Assembly: GCA_026415325.1 (NCBI GenBank)
Contig: JAOAHH010000162.1
Location: 1-37,831 of the forward strand
Length of the DNA stretch: 37,831 nucleotides
Source: Thermodesulfobacteriota bacterium
Lineage (GTDB): Bacteria > Desulfobacterota > WTBG01 > CAIYCZ01 > CAIRTM01
Direction of reading: 5' to 3'
The position numbers were made by a program, and so were the translations under genes. The notes under the pieces are model-generated. The model had not been told where the DNA came from. It saw only the letters and a list, made by a program, of their open reading frames with translations, and searched no databases. Shown here piece by piece: positions 16,893 to 25,828 of the stretch (its first letter is position 1; every line of letters begins with the position of its first letter).

Positions 16893-17177
16893 ATGGGCAT
16901 CATTAAAGTGTTTGTAAAAAACAAATGCCCCCGCTGCCCGCAGGCAAAGGAGGTCGGCAATACCTTGCGGGAAGCCGGATTCAATGTGATTGAATACGAT
17001 GTTGAAACGCCCGACGGTCTTGCCGAAGCGTCGTTTTACAGCGTCCAGGCAACGCCAACCCTGATCGTTGCAGATCAGCAGGAAAACACGATTGCCGATT
17101 TCAGGGGCGTGGTGCCGAGCGTTCAGCAGATTCACGACCTGTTCTACAATAACGCAGGAGGTCAGATGCAATGCTGA
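16893..17177 (+). CDS. Glutaredoxin/NrdH-like thiol protein
   Basis: A 94-residue thioredoxin-fold protein with a CPRC redox pair near the N-terminus (VFVKNKCPRCPQAKEV) and the cis-Pro loop QATPTLIV. It lies between nrdD and nrdG: the start, fixed by CGGAGG at 16881-16886, is 14 nt after nrdD, and its last codons overlap the nrdG start by 7 nt. The position strongly suggests it supplies reducing power to NrdD, as reported for redoxin-dependent class III reductases, instead of formate. The C-terminal Gly-Gly-Gln-Met-Gln-Cys is encoded by bases that also form the nrdG SD, so it may not be functional. Confidence 0.9.
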   Translation: MGIIKVFVKNKCPRCPQAKEVGNTLREAGFNVIEYDVETPDGLAEASFYSVQATPTLIVADQQENTIADFRGVVPSVQQIHDLFYNNAGGQMQC

Positions 17178-17914
17178 GCGATGTGTCGGTCCCGGTCAAA
17201 GGGTTTATCGAAACCTCGTTTGTGGACTGGCCGGGGAAAATCTGCTCGGTGATCTTCCTTCCCTATTGCAACCTCAGGTGCCGCTATTGCCACAATGCTG
17301 CGCTGGTGCTTGAACCCGAAAATATTACGACTGTTGAGAAAAACCGCATTGTTTCGTATCTTGCCGCCAACAGAGGATGGATCGACGGCGTGTGCGTGTC
17401 GGGCGGCGAGCCGACATTGCATGCTTCCCTGCCGATGCTGCTTGCCGAGCTGCGACGTATGGGCTTTGCCACAAAACTCGATACCAACGGAACCCGTCCC
17501 GACGTGCTCCGCATGCTGATCCAAAACGGCCTCCTTGATTACATTGCCATGGACGTGAAAGCACCGCTCGATGAAGAAAGTTATTGTGCCGTTACCCAGT
17601 CTCAGAACATGCTTGCGGCGGTGAAAGAAAGCATTCAAGTGATCCTCGCCAGCGGCATTGAGCATGAATTCCGGTGTACGGTGCTGCCGCACTTTCATGA
17701 TCCGGATTCGATCGTCGAAATCGCACGCACGCTCAACGGCGCCAAACGCCTGCGGCTGCAAAACTTTAACCCTGGCGAAACGCTTGATCCTGATTTCGAA
17801 CAGATGCAGCCGTATGCTGATGATCTGATCTGCAACCTCCAGCAAAACGTCGATGCAGTGCTGGGTGTGCAACCGGAAACAAACCGCCTCTGGCTGTTTT
17901 CAGGCACGGCATGA
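17171..17914 (+). CDS. nrdG: Anaerobic ribonucleotide reductase activase (radical SAM)
   Basis: A 247-residue radical SAM enzyme that makes the glycyl radical on NrdD. The cluster motif is CNLRCRYCHN (CxxxCxxC) at about residues 36-43, followed by the SAM-binding CVSGGEPTLH and by KLDTNGTRP. N-terminal KGFIETSFVDWPGKICSVIF matches the pfl/nrd activase family as found in Thermotoga-like and archaeal genomes, which are longer than the ~155-residue E. coli NrdG. The ATG at 17171 overlaps the glutaredoxin stop, with GGAGG upstream, indicating translational coupling. Confidence 0.93.
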   Translation: MLSDVSVPVKGFIETSFVDWPGKICSVIFLPYCNLRCRYCHNAALVLEPENITTVEKNRIVSYLAANRGWIDGVCVSGGEPTLHASLPMLLAELRRMGFATKLDTNGTRPDVLRMLIQNGLLDYIAMDVKAPLDEESYCAVTQSQNMLAAVKESIQVILASGIEHEFRCTVLPHFHDPDSIVEIARTLNGAKRLRLQNFNPGETLDPDFEQMQPYADDLICNLQQNVDAVLGVQPETNRLWLFSGTA

Positions 17915-17954
17915 CATGTGTTAAAATGGTCGAAAACAGGGGGCCAGGGTGCAC

Positions 17955-18182
17955 ATGAAATGGTTATGGCTTTGTGCTGTGCCGATCTCCGCGCTGCTCT
18001 GCTTTGGTTGCGGGCAGTCACGGAACGATGACAAGGGTTTTGCCAAACGCACGAATGAAGAGATGAGCAAACGTGCCGTTGATTATGTCAACAAACCGCT
18101 TTCTAAGGCGCGGCAGGTTGAGGGGATGGCACAACAACGGCAGGATGCGGCACCGGACATCTCAGAGGTGGCCGAAGAATAA
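17955..18182 (+). CDS. Small probable lipoprotein of unknown function
   Basis: About 75 residues. The start MKWLWLCAVPISALLCFGC has a charged residue, a hydrophobic stretch and a Cys followed by polar sequence, as in lipoprotein signal peptides; the box CFGC is loose (the -3 residue is Cys rather than Leu), so processing is uncertain. The mature part is short, charged and Gln/Glu/Lys rich with helical character. AGGG lies upstream; GTG 17949 would add two residues. It follows nrdG by 40 nt in the same direction and could be a passenger of that operon. Function unknown. Confidence 0.6.
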   Translation: MKWLWLCAVPISALLCFGCGQSRNDDKGFAKRTNEEMSKRAVDYVNKPLSKARQVEGMAQQRQDAAPDISEVAEE

Positions 18183-18312
18183 GAAAAACTCCTTCCAATA
18201 CAGTGCTGCATTATATTCTATTCAAGAAATTGCAAAGAGCTCAACGACACAGCAACCACGTAGTCCTGCGCATTGTGATTGCTTCACTTTCTTTGCAATA
18301 AAAATTCTTGTG

Positions 18313-18333
18313 GCTGTACGTTTAATATACAGC
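18313..18333 (-). terminator. Possible terminator of the TIGR04073-like gene
   Basis: The inverted repeat GCTGTA / TACAGC with a 9-nt loop overlaps the minus-strand stop codon by one base and is followed on that strand by CACAAGAATTTTTATTG. The T-run begins eight bases after the stem, so this is a weak match to a factor-independent terminator. Confidence 0.3.
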
Positions 18334-18713
18334 TATGGCTTTTCCAAAAATTTTGTCGAAAACGACAGGTAGGGCGGATCGATAATGCATCGGTTGCAGG
18401 CAGGAAAAGGAAACGTGAACACGTCGTACACTCCTGCCGCAAGCCGCCACGGAAAATAGACCAGCATACCCATCGGAATGCCCTCGATAAATCCGCCGAT
18501 CGTTGCCATCATATATTCACGCGTATTGCTGTAATACTCTGCACGGGTATACATCTGGGCAGGAAGCTCAAGCGGCGAGGACAGAATATTGATCATCCCG
18601 CGGCCAAACCGCTCTGCAGGGCGGATGGTTTCACGGGTTGCATTATCACCTGCAATGACCTGATAAGGAATACAGCATATCACCAGCACACCAAGCATGT
18701 ATATCTTTTTCAT
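18333..18713 (-). CDS. TIGR04073-like exosortase-system-associated protein
   Basis: A 126-residue exported protein. The N-terminus MKKIYMLGVLVICCIPYQVIAG is a good signal peptide. The mature part contains FGRGMINILSSPLELPAQMY, then a GGFIEGIPMGMLVYF segment and GVYDVFTFPFP, which match the pattern I recall for the TIGR04073 family, small secreted proteins common in genomes with exosortase/PEP-CTERM sorting. Its function is not established. The start is fixed by GGAGG 5 nt upstream; the frame is open a little further to 18737 but without signal. No exosortase or PEP-CTERM protein is visible in this window. It is monocistronic and convergent with the nrd operon. Confidence 0.75.
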   Translation of the reverse strand: MKKIYMLGVLVICCIPYQVIAGDNATRETIRPAERFGRGMINILSSPLELPAQMYTRAEYYSNTREYMMATIGGFIEGIPMGMLVYFPWRLAAGVYDVFTFPFPACNRCIIDPPYLSFSTKFLEKP

Positions 18714-18795
18714 GCACACCTCCAGTCTCTGCAGCATATAGGCAACTAAAGCAATTCTACCCGATCTCGCTCTTTAAAAGCAATACGATAGTGTT

Positions 18796-20670
18796 CTATT
18801 CTTCTTGCCACAAGGATTCTGTTTCGTTATGACCTCGCCCTCCGGCTTGTGCCGTTGCATCCATAAACGAGCGGATCAGGTGCTCGACACGCAGCAAACG
18901 AAGTGCTTGGATGATGAGCTGACGGTTACCCGGATTCCAATACTGGGCGAGTGCCCGCTGCATCTTGCGCTCTCGAAACGTTTTGGGTACTGAGACGCTC
19001 TTACCGGTCAGGGGGTCCGTGCCGGTATAGTACTGTGCAGCCGAGCGGGTCATCGGCAGCGGAATAAAATCCTGCACCTGCTCAGGATATATGCGCCGCT
19101 CCATGAGATAACGGCCGAGCCGAAGTGCCGATGTAAGCGTTGCACCGGGATGGCTACACATAAAATACTGCACCAGATACTGCTCGCGCCCGAGTTCTTT
19201 GATGACCTGAAAAAACCGATCGACAAATGCTTCGTAGATGTTATGCCCGGGCTTGCCCATCAACCGCAGCACATTGTCATCGATATGCTCCGGTGCAATC
19301 TTCATCCTCCCACTGATATGATACGTGCATATTTCAGTAAGATACGGCAGTGCTTCGTCACCGCATAAAAGATCGTGGCGGAAGCCGCTCCCGATAAACA
19401 CATGGCGTACACCTTCTATCTTTCGCAACGTTCGGTACAGTTTAATGCTCTCCTGATAACCGAGTTTAAGCTGCGGACATACCGACGGGTAAAGGCAAGC
19501 CCGGTGATCGCAAAAATCGCCGTGCTTCCAGCGGGGGCAGGTTGCGCCGTACAGATTTGCCGTCGGTCCGCCGACATCGGTTATCGTCCCCTTAAAATCG
19601 GGCATGGCGGCAATGCGACGCGCTTCCGCGATAATCGAGCCGGTGCTGCGGCTTTGCACAATTCTGCCTTGATGTAACGAGAGACTGCAAAAAGAGCACT
19701 GGCCGCAGCATCCCCGGTGTGCAACGATCGAAAAGCGAACAGGTTCACATGCAGGCACGCCGTCTCGGTCATACGCAGGATGCCAGCGCCTGGTAAACGG
19801 AAGCCTGTAGATGCGGTCAAGCATCCGGGGTTGCAGCGGCGGTTGCGGCGGGAAACAGATAACCCATCGATTGGCGTGCTGCTGTGCAAGGGGTTGCGAG
19901 CGGGGATGCTGGTGCAAGGAAACAAGTCGAAAGGCCTCGTTAAAACTGCGTTGATCCGCGGCTACTTCCTCATACGAGGGAAGCAGCACACATTGGCGCA
20001 CAGACGCAATATCTGACGTCACTATCGCTGTGCCGGGAATGCCGGGAAATGCGTCAAGCGGTACCCCCTGCTGCAGACGCTGGGCGAGAGCGCATATCTG
20101 CACCTCCCCCATACCGTACACCAGTATATCTGCGCGGGCATCCACCAGGAGTGAGCGCCGCACCCGATTATCCCAGTAGTCATAATGGGCAAAGCGACGC
20201 ATGCTTGCCTCGATGCCACCGAGCACAATCACCACGCGACCGAACGCCTCTCTGATACGATTTGCATACACGAGAGAAGCACGGTCGGGTCTGAGACCAG
20301 CTTTGCCGCCCGGAGCATACGCATCGTCATTGCGAGGTCTCTTATTGGCCGTATAGTTGGCGACCATCGAGTCGACATTCCCCGCCGTAATGCCGAAAAA
20401 GAGACGCGGTCTGCCAAGCCGGGTGAAATCACGGGTGCTGTGCCAGTCCGGTTGTGCAATAATGCCGACACGATATCCCGCCTGCTCAAGCACCCTGCCG
20501 ATCACGGCAGCGCCAAATGCAGGATGGTCAACATATGCATCGCCGGAAACAAGGACAACGTCAAGCTCGTCCCAGCCGCGGCGCCGCATCTCGGAACGTG
20601 TCATTGGCAACATATACTGAAATCTAAAAATGTGGATGGGTTCCCCATGAGGTTGCCACATCTTTCCCAT
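18796..20670 (-). CDS. YgiQ family (UPF0313) radical SAM protein
   Basis: A 624-residue (or 605) radical SAM protein of the YgiQ family, whose reaction is not known. Family-specific text is abundant: LPMTRSEMRRRGWDELDVVL, VSGDAYVDHPAFG, FFGITAGNVDSMVANYTANK, VLGGIEASMRRFAHYDYW, and the cluster site RGCCGQCSFCSLSLHQGR with Cx3Cx2C. Two further Cys-rich stretches (CPRWKHGDFCDHRACLYPSVC) are also normal for the family. By alignment with E. coli YgiQ the start could be ATG 20613 (MLPMTR) instead of 20670; neither has an SD. It is preceded by a recognisable promoter. Confidence 0.92.
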   Translation of the reverse strand: MGKMWQPHGEPIHIFRFQYMLPMTRSEMRRRGWDELDVVLVSGDAYVDHPAFGAAVIGRVLEQAGYRVGIIAQPDWHSTRDFTRLGRPRLFFGITAGNVDSMVANYTANKRPRNDDAYAPGGKAGLRPDRASLVYANRIREAFGRVVIVLGGIEASMRRFAHYDYWDNRVRRSLLVDARADILVYGMGEVQICALAQRLQQGVPLDAFPGIPGTAIVTSDIASVRQCVLLPSYEEVAADQRSFNEAFRLVSLHQHPRSQPLAQQHANRWVICFPPQPPLQPRMLDRIYRLPFTRRWHPAYDRDGVPACEPVRFSIVAHRGCCGQCSFCSLSLHQGRIVQSRSTGSIIAEARRIAAMPDFKGTITDVGGPTANLYGATCPRWKHGDFCDHRACLYPSVCPQLKLGYQESIKLYRTLRKIEGVRHVFIGSGFRHDLLCGDEALPYLTEICTYHISGRMKIAPEHIDDNVLRLMGKPGHNIYEAFVDRFFQVIKELGREQYLVQYFMCSHPGATLTSALRLGRYLMERRIYPEQVQDFIPLPMTRSAAQYYTGTDPLTGKSVSVPKTFRERKMQRALAQYWNPGNRQLIIQALRLLRVEHLIRSFMDATAQAGGRGHNETESLWQEE

Positions 20671-20785
20671 GATGACTCACACATGACAGCCTCATGCAAA
20701 ACTTGTGGCTCGTACTCCGTGGTGGATTGTTTATCCGCAGCACATAGTTCGAAAACCACATCACTGATTCTGTGCTGTTATAATG

Positions 20786-20815
20786 ATTGTAGCCGTACCG
20801 AGATGATAAAGGCAA
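20786..20815 (-). promoter_or_regulatory. Candidate promoter of the ygiQ-like gene
   Basis: On the minus strand TTGCCT (20810-20815) is followed after 18 bp by TACAAT (20786-20791, five of six). It lies just past the stop of the ATPase-SLOG gene, about 115 nt before ATG 20670. Confidence 0.45.
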
Positions 20816-20828
20816 GTGCGATATGAGG

Positions 20829-22130
20829 TCAGCGGCGCGGCGGAGGACCGAAGGAGCGTTCAAACAGGTCGCGGATCGCCGCCTTCCCGTCTTTGTTCAG
20901 AAAACGGGTGCCGGTACCGGTGAACCGTGTTCTGGTAATCACCGGTGCAGGTTCCTCCTGCCATGCACCGTTTCGCCATGTAAACCAGCTACCGTGCTCC
21001 TGATCAAATACCCACAGGGGTTTTCTCCAGTGTTTGGCAAGCTCTGCCGCCCATCCGGTGCCACCCCGCACCGTTGCATCGGGCAGGATGGTGCCAACGA
21101 CAAACACCTCGCCCGAGGTGTTAACCTGATGCCAGATTGACTGGAGCACTTTTTTAAACAGCGGTGTTGCTGGATAGGTGCGATGCATCTTTGTTTTGAT
21201 ATACAGATCGCTGACATGTCCCTGTGCAAGTTCGGTGTTAGAAAGTTTTACGACACCCCGCGTCCGTACTGTTTGATGACCTTCAAAGGAAAAGTTGATT
21301 TCCTGCATGCCCCATATTTCTGCACATTCGCCAAACGCAGCCTCGGCTCCCGGGGCTCCTCCTGACAGCAGGGTGTATCCGGCAGCAGGCAGCGTGAGCC
21401 GCGCCCCTGGCTGCTCTGTTGAGACCGTAAACGTATCACAGGAGAGCAGAAGATGCGACCCGTCATCCAGTAGTTCGCGGCTCCCGTCTTTGAGCACGCG
21501 GATCATGACCTGTCCATCCCGAGGATCCAGAAACACCACGGCATCGATGATATCGTTAAAGACATCGCAGGGTGGCACAAGGGAGGTGCCGATGCCGGGC
21601 ATGGCATGGTGCGTGTGCACACTCATCCACAAACGCGCACCATACCGGTGGGCGCATGCCTTGAACGCTCCGAGCATCGCCGCAGTTTCGATATGCGAAA
21701 GCCGTTCCCAATCGAATCCGTCAATCATGATAAGATCGGGGTTAAAATTAAGATGCCTGACAAACAGTGCGACGGCATGATCAAGTCGTTGGGGGGTAAA
21801 CACGACATCCGAAGGATAGGTCTGGATAAGCCGGTGTCGCGCGATACGCGACCGCAGATCTTCGGTTTCTTTAATTCCTGCTGCATCCGCAAGCGCTTCA
21901 AACAGTGCGTCGTACCATGCATGGACATGATCGGTCGTCTGTCCGATGGCAACATGAACGACATTCCGTTCCTCCATTGCCACGTCGAGCCCGAGGTGCA
22001 CAAGAAATGCAGTTTTGCCAACGCCTGCCCGCGCCATGATAACCGCCAGCATTCCCTGCGCAAGACCTGATGGAAATAGTCGCTCAAGCAGACGAAGGGG
22101 GAATGCGGCAACGAGGTCGTGCTGTTTCAT
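20829..22130 (-). CDS. RecA/KaiC-like ATPase fused to a C-terminal SLOG-like domain
   Basis: A 433-residue two-domain protein. The N-terminal ~220 residues are a RecA/KaiC/RadA-type ATPase: Walker A ARAGVGKTAFLVHLG, Walker B DLIMIDGFDW, and a following MSVHTHHAMPG strand. From about residue 260 the sequence changes to LLSGGAPGAEAAFGECAE, then INFSFEGH, SDLYIKTKMHRTYP, KVLQSIWHQVNTSGEVFVVG, TVRGGTGWAAELAKHWRKPL, and FTGTGTRFLNKDGKAAI. The GGAPGA and GGTGWA loops look like the nucleotide-binding loops of the SLOG (LOG/DprA/TRPM-N) superfamily, reported for nucleotide-ligand sensing or cleavage. The start at 22130 has AAGGAG nine nt upstream; GTG 22163 is the longer option. It follows EF-G by 51 nt. 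Function is unknown; ATP use and a small nucleotide ligand are inferred. Confidence 0.8.
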   Translation of the reverse strand: MKQHDLVAAFPLRLLERLFPSGLAQGMLAVIMARAGVGKTAFLVHLGLDVAMEERNVVHVAIGQTTDHVHAWYDALFEALADAAGIKETEDLRSRIARHRLIQTYPSDVVFTPQRLDHAVALFVRHLNFNPDLIMIDGFDWERLSHIETAAMLGAFKACAHRYGARLWMSVHTHHAMPGIGTSLVPPCDVFNDIIDAVVFLDPRDGQVMIRVLKDGSRELLDDGSHLLLSCDTFTVSTEQPGARLTLPAAGYTLLSGGAPGAEAAFGECAEIWGMQEINFSFEGHQTVRTRGVVKLSNTELAQGHVSDLYIKTKMHRTYPATPLFKKVLQSIWHQVNTSGEVFVVGTILPDATVRGGTGWAAELAKHWRKPLWVFDQEHGSWFTWRNGAWQEEPAPVITRTRFTGTGTRFLNKDGKAAIRDLFERSFGPPPRR

Positions 22131-22181
22131 ACCCAAAAACTCCTTACTGCCGGCACGGATCACTCCCCTACCGGCGCACCG

Positions 22182-24269
22182 TTATTTTTTCTGTCCCGCT
22201 TTTTCACGCGCACGCGCAACCAGCTGCTCGGATGTTTGCGGCGGCACCGGCAAATAACGCGAAAACTCCATAGTGAATTCCGCCTTGCCTTGCGTGTTTG
22301 AGCGCAGCACCGTTGAATAGCCAAACATCTCGGCAAGCGGCACTTCGGCTTCAATGCGCGCAATACCGCCGTCCTCATGCGAACCGATGATCATACCGCG
22401 GCGTTGCATGAGTGTCGAGAGCACGTTGCCGGAAAACTCTGCCGGGCCTTCCACAACGACCTTCATGATCGGTTCAAGAATCCGCGGCCGTGCCCGCTCA
22501 AATGCTTCGCGCCAGGCGCCCCGGGCTGCCTCTTGAAAGGCGATATCCGAGGAATCCACGCTGTGGGCAGCACCGTCGTTGATGACCACACGCACACCGG
22601 TGACCGGAGCACCGATCAGGGTGCCTTTGGCGAGCATGGAACGGAACCCTTTTTCAACCGAGGGGATAAACTGCCGCGGAATCGCGCCGCCCACAATTTC
22701 ATCGACAAACTCGAACTCATGCTCCTCGCACGGCTCAAGATAGCCGGCGACCCTGCCGTACTGGCCTGCACCGCCGGTCTGCTTTTTGTGGGTATAGTTG
22801 AATGCCGCGCGTTGCGTGATGGTCTCACGGTACGCAACCTGCGGCGCCGAGGTTTCGACAACGGCGCCGTATTCACGTTTCATGCGCTCGATGTACACAT
22901 CGAGCTGCAACTCTCCCATGCCTTTGATAATCGTTTCACCGGACTCCGGATCAACTTCTGCATGGAAGGTGGGATCTTCTTTAGTAAACCGGCGGAGTGC
23001 TTTACTGAGGTTAATCTCCGATTTGTTGTCAACCGGTTTAATGGAGAGGGAAATAACCGGTGCAGGCACGAAAATCGACGTCATTGACACCGGCATCATG
23101 CCGTCGGTAAATGTATCGCCTGAATTGCAATCAAGCCCGAAGATGGCAACAATATCGCCGGCGCCGGCATCGCTTATTTCTTCCATCTCATTTGCATGCA
23201 TCCGCACGAGCCTGCCGACCTTATGTTTCTTGCCGGTACGGGTGTTGACAATAGTGGCATCGCGTACCAGTGTGCCCTGATAGATCCGCAGATAGGTAAG
23301 CTGTCCATACCGCCCGTCTTCGAGTTTAAAGGCAAGCATAACCAGCGGCTTGTCCACATCGCTGTGGATAAAAACTTTCCGCTCATCCTCGGCACTTACG
23401 TCAATTGCCTCGTTTGTAATGTCGGGTGGCGCGGGAAGGTAGTGCACTACGGCATCGAGCAGAGGCTGTACGCCGATGTTTTTATAGGCAGATCCCACAA
23501 AAACAGGCGTGAGTTTTAGGCCAAGTGTGCCTGCCCGGACAGCCGTATGGATCAGCTCTTCGGTTACCCGATTCTCCAAAATTGCTTCCGTGAGTTCATC
23601 AGAAAACATGGACACTGCATCAAGCATCTCCTCGCGTGCCGCATGCGCAGCATCCATGAGATCATCCGGGATCGGCACTTCCTCAACCCGTTCTCCTGCG
23701 GCTCCTGAAAACAGGAGCGCCTTCATGCGCACCAGATCGATGACGCCCTGCAGTTTGTCCTCAAGTCCGATGGGAAGTTGCATCAGAACGGGATTATGCC
23801 CGAGCTTTTCCCTGAGCTGGTCACGCACCTTCAGCGGATGTGCGCCCACCCGGTCACACTTATTGACAAAGGCAATGCGCGGAACACTGTACCGCCGCAT
23901 CTGCCGGTCAACGGTAAAGGACTGGCTCTGCACCCCTCCGACGGCGCACAGCACGAGAATTGCACCGTCCAAGACACGCAACGCCCGCTCAACCTCGATC
24001 GTGAAATCCACATGGCCTGGCGTGTCAATAATGTTGATGTGGTGCCCCTGCCATGAGCAATAGGTTGCCGCACTGGTAATGGTAATGCCGCGTTCGCGCT
24101 CGAGATCCATAAAATCCATCGTCGCGCCCACACCGTCCTTGCCTTTCACCTCATGGATCGCATGAATGCGCTTTGTATAATAGAGGATCCGTTCGGTGAG
24201 CGTCGTTTTGCCGCTGTCGATATGTGCGGATATACCGATATTGCGTATTTTTGACAAGTCACGTATCAC
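22182..24269 (-). CDS. fusA: Elongation factor G, spdEFG1/mtEFG1-like
   Basis: A 695-residue translational GTPase moving tRNAs and mRNA through the ribosome. G motifs: [13 protein letters not shown] (G1), RERGITI (switch), DTPGHVDF (G3), NKCD (G4). The text [30 protein letters not shown] and [19 protein letters not shown] is much closer to mitochondrial EFG1 and bacterial spdEFG1 than to E. coli-type EF-G (AHIDAGKTT, GAATMDWME). spdEFG1 acts in translocation and normally has a second paralogue for ribosome recycling. The start is GTG 24269, with GGAGG at 24277-24281 and 7 nt spacing; the ATG at 24290 would lie upstream of the SD. No ribosomal protein genes or EF-Tu adjoin it. Confidence 0.95.
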   Translation of the reverse strand: MIRDLSKIRNIGISAHIDSGKTTLTERILYYTKRIHAIHEVKGKDGVGATMDFMDLERERGITITSAATYCSWQGHHINIIDTPGHVDFTIEVERALRVLDGAILVLCAVGGVQSQSFTVDRQMRRYSVPRIAFVNKCDRVGAHPLKVRDQLREKLGHNPVLMQLPIGLEDKLQGVIDLVRMKALLFSGAAGERVEEVPIPDDLMDAAHAAREEMLDAVSMFSDELTEAILENRVTEELIHTAVRAGTLGLKLTPVFVGSAYKNIGVQPLLDAVVHYLPAPPDITNEAIDVSAEDERKVFIHSDVDKPLVMLAFKLEDGRYGQLTYLRIYQGTLVRDATIVNTRTGKKHKVGRLVRMHANEMEEISDAGAGDIVAIFGLDCNSGDTFTDGMMPVSMTSIFVPAPVISLSIKPVDNKSEINLSKALRRFTKEDPTFHAEVDPESGETIIKGMGELQLDVYIERMKREYGAVVETSAPQVAYRETITQRAAFNYTHKKQTGGAGQYGRVAGYLEPCEEHEFEFVDEIVGGAIPRQFIPSVEKGFRSMLAKGTLIGAPVTGVRVVINDGAAHSVDSSDIAFQEAARGAWREAFERARPRILEPIMKVVVEGPAEFSGNVLSTLMQRRGMIIGSHEDGGIARIEAEVPLAEMFGYSTVLRSNTQGKAEFTMEFSRYLPVPPQTSEQLVARAREKAGQKK

Positions 24270-24398
24270 AAAACAACCTCCACACACCACAAGTGTTTGT
24301 ATCGAGAAATACCGGGAGTTCGTCGCAGTAACAGTATCGGGTTACGATCTGTAAAAGCGGTAGTGAACGAGGTTCTATCCGGTAAGAAGAGGAAGCAC

Positions 24399-24427
24399 TA
24401 TATACGCTGACACTGCGGGTTTGTCAA
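24399..24427 (-). promoter_or_regulatory. Strong promoter of the EF-G gene
   Basis: On the minus strand a perfect TTGACA (24422-24427) is followed at exactly 17 bp by TATATA (24399-24404). Transcription would start near 24392, giving a leader of roughly 120 nt before GTG 24269. Confidence 0.75.
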
Positions 24428-24446
24428 GTATTATTTCAAGACGAGG

Positions 24447-25826
24447 TCAGCGTTCGGTGACCGTCTTGATGGAATCGTACACGACATCAAGCAGCGTTGA
24501 CAGTTCATCCACGGAAATCGAGAGCGGCGGCATAAGTACAATAACATCGCCCAGCGGCCTGATGATCACCCCGCGCGCTCTGGCGGCAAGGATAACCCGG
24601 TGTCCCATTTGCGCTGCAAGCGGATACCGCGCCTTTGTCTTTTTGTGGGCGACAAGCTCAATTCCGACCATAAAGCCCTGCTGCCTGATGTCGCCCACAT
24701 GTGCAAGGTTCCAAAAGTGCTCAAGACGCTTCTTGAGCAGGCCAATCTTCGGCTGCAAATGCTCAAGCACGGCGGTGCGCTCGAACAGTTCAAGATTTGC
24801 CAGCGCAGCAGCACAGGCGATAGGGTTGCCAGTATAGGTATGGCCGTGATAGAATGTTTTGCATTCTTCGGGTTTGCCGAGAAACGCCTCATAGATGCGA
24901 TCAGTGGCAAGCGTTGCTGCAAGCGGCAGTGTCCCGCCCGTAATACCCTTGGCAACGGCCATCAGATCCGGACGGACGCGCTCATGTTCGCAGGCAAACA
25001 TCCGTCCAGTCCTCCCAAAACCCACAGCAACCTCATCGGCGATAAACAGCACATCGTACCGCGCGCACAGCGCACGCGCCTCCCGCAGATAGCCGCGCGG
25101 AAAAACGATCATGCCGGCAGCACCTTGCACCAGCGGTTCCATAATACATGCGGCAAGCTCGTGATGGTGTTTTTTCAGAATTTCTGCAAAACGCTCAAGG
25201 CATGCCATACCGCAGCCAGGGTAGCTTAGTTTGAAAGCACACCGGTAACAGTACGGGCTCGGCGCTTTATAGGCCCTAAACAGCAAAGGCCGGTAGATAC
25301 GGTGAAACAGATCGATCCCCCCCACACTTACCGCACCCAATGTATCGCCGTGATAGGCATTCGTAAGGGAAAGAAAGCGCTTCTTTTTCCGCGTTGTTGC
25401 TGAGACTTGTTGCCAGTATTGAAAGGCGATTTTAAGGCCGATTTCAACCGCTGTGGAGCCGTTATCTGAATAAAAAACCTTGGTCAATCCTGAAGGCGTG
25501 ATGGCCACGAGTTTTTCCGCAAGCCGGATTGCAGGTTCGTGCGTCAGTCCGAGCAGTGTGCTATGGGAAAGCCGCCGGATCTGGCTGATCATAGCGCGAT
25601 CAATTGCAGGTGTACCATGACCGTGGACCAGGACCCATAATGAAGATACCCCATCAATGTACCGTCTGCCCTCATGGTCGTACAGATACGAACCTTTCCC
25701 GCGCTCGATGATGAGCGGCTCGGTGCGTGCATATTCCTGCATCTGGGTAAACGGATGCCACAGGCAGGTCTGGTCAATGTGGCGAAGATGGTTGTGTGTG
25801 GTTGTTAAGGTCTTTTTCTTGGCCAT
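24447..25826 (-). CDS. bioA: Adenosylmethionine-8-amino-7-oxononanoate aminotransferase
   Basis: A 459-residue class III PLP aminotransferase making 7,8-diaminopelargonic acid in biotin synthesis, using SAM as amino donor. Diagnostic features are CLWHPFTQMQEY near the N-terminus, VSSLWVLVHGHGTPAID, YSDNGSTAVEIGLK, FIADEVAVGFGRTG with the PLP-binding Asp, and MAVAKGITGGTLPLAAT with the Schiff-base Lys. The canonical SSLW(V/C)N reads SSLWVLVHGH. No other bio genes are present. The start has no SD and follows an 18-bp palindrome (25830-25847) by only 3 nt. Confidence 0.95.
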   Translation of the reverse strand: MAKKKTLTTTHNHLRHIDQTCLWHPFTQMQEYARTEPLIIERGKGSYLYDHEGRRYIDGVSSLWVLVHGHGTPAIDRAMISQIRRLSHSTLLGLTHEPAIRLAEKLVAITPSGLTKVFYSDNGSTAVEIGLKIAFQYWQQVSATTRKKKRFLSLTNAYHGDTLGAVSVGGIDLFHRIYRPLLFRAYKAPSPYCYRCAFKLSYPGCGMACLERFAEILKKHHHELAACIMEPLVQGAAGMIVFPRGYLREARALCARYDVLFIADEVAVGFGRTGRMFACEHERVRPDLMAVAKGITGGTLPLAATLATDRIYEAFLGKPEECKTFYHGHTYTGNPIACAAALANLELFERTAVLEHLQPKIGLLKKRLEHFWNLAHVGDIRQQGFMVGIELVAHKKTKARYPLAAQMGHRVILAARARGVIIRPLGDVIVLMPPLSISVDELSTLLDVVYDSIKTVTER

Positions 25827-25828
25827 GC

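Noticed and set aside
17157-17177. C-terminal Gly-Gly-Gln-Met-Gln-Cys tail on the glutaredoxin-like protein as a possible functional thiol tail.
   Set aside because: These codons contain the GGAGG SD and the start codon of nrdG, so the residues are explained by the overlap.
20776-20790. TATAAT-like sequence on the plus strand (TGTTATAATG).
   Set aside because: A promoter here would read antisense into the ATPase-SLOG gene and no -35 or plus-strand gene supports it.
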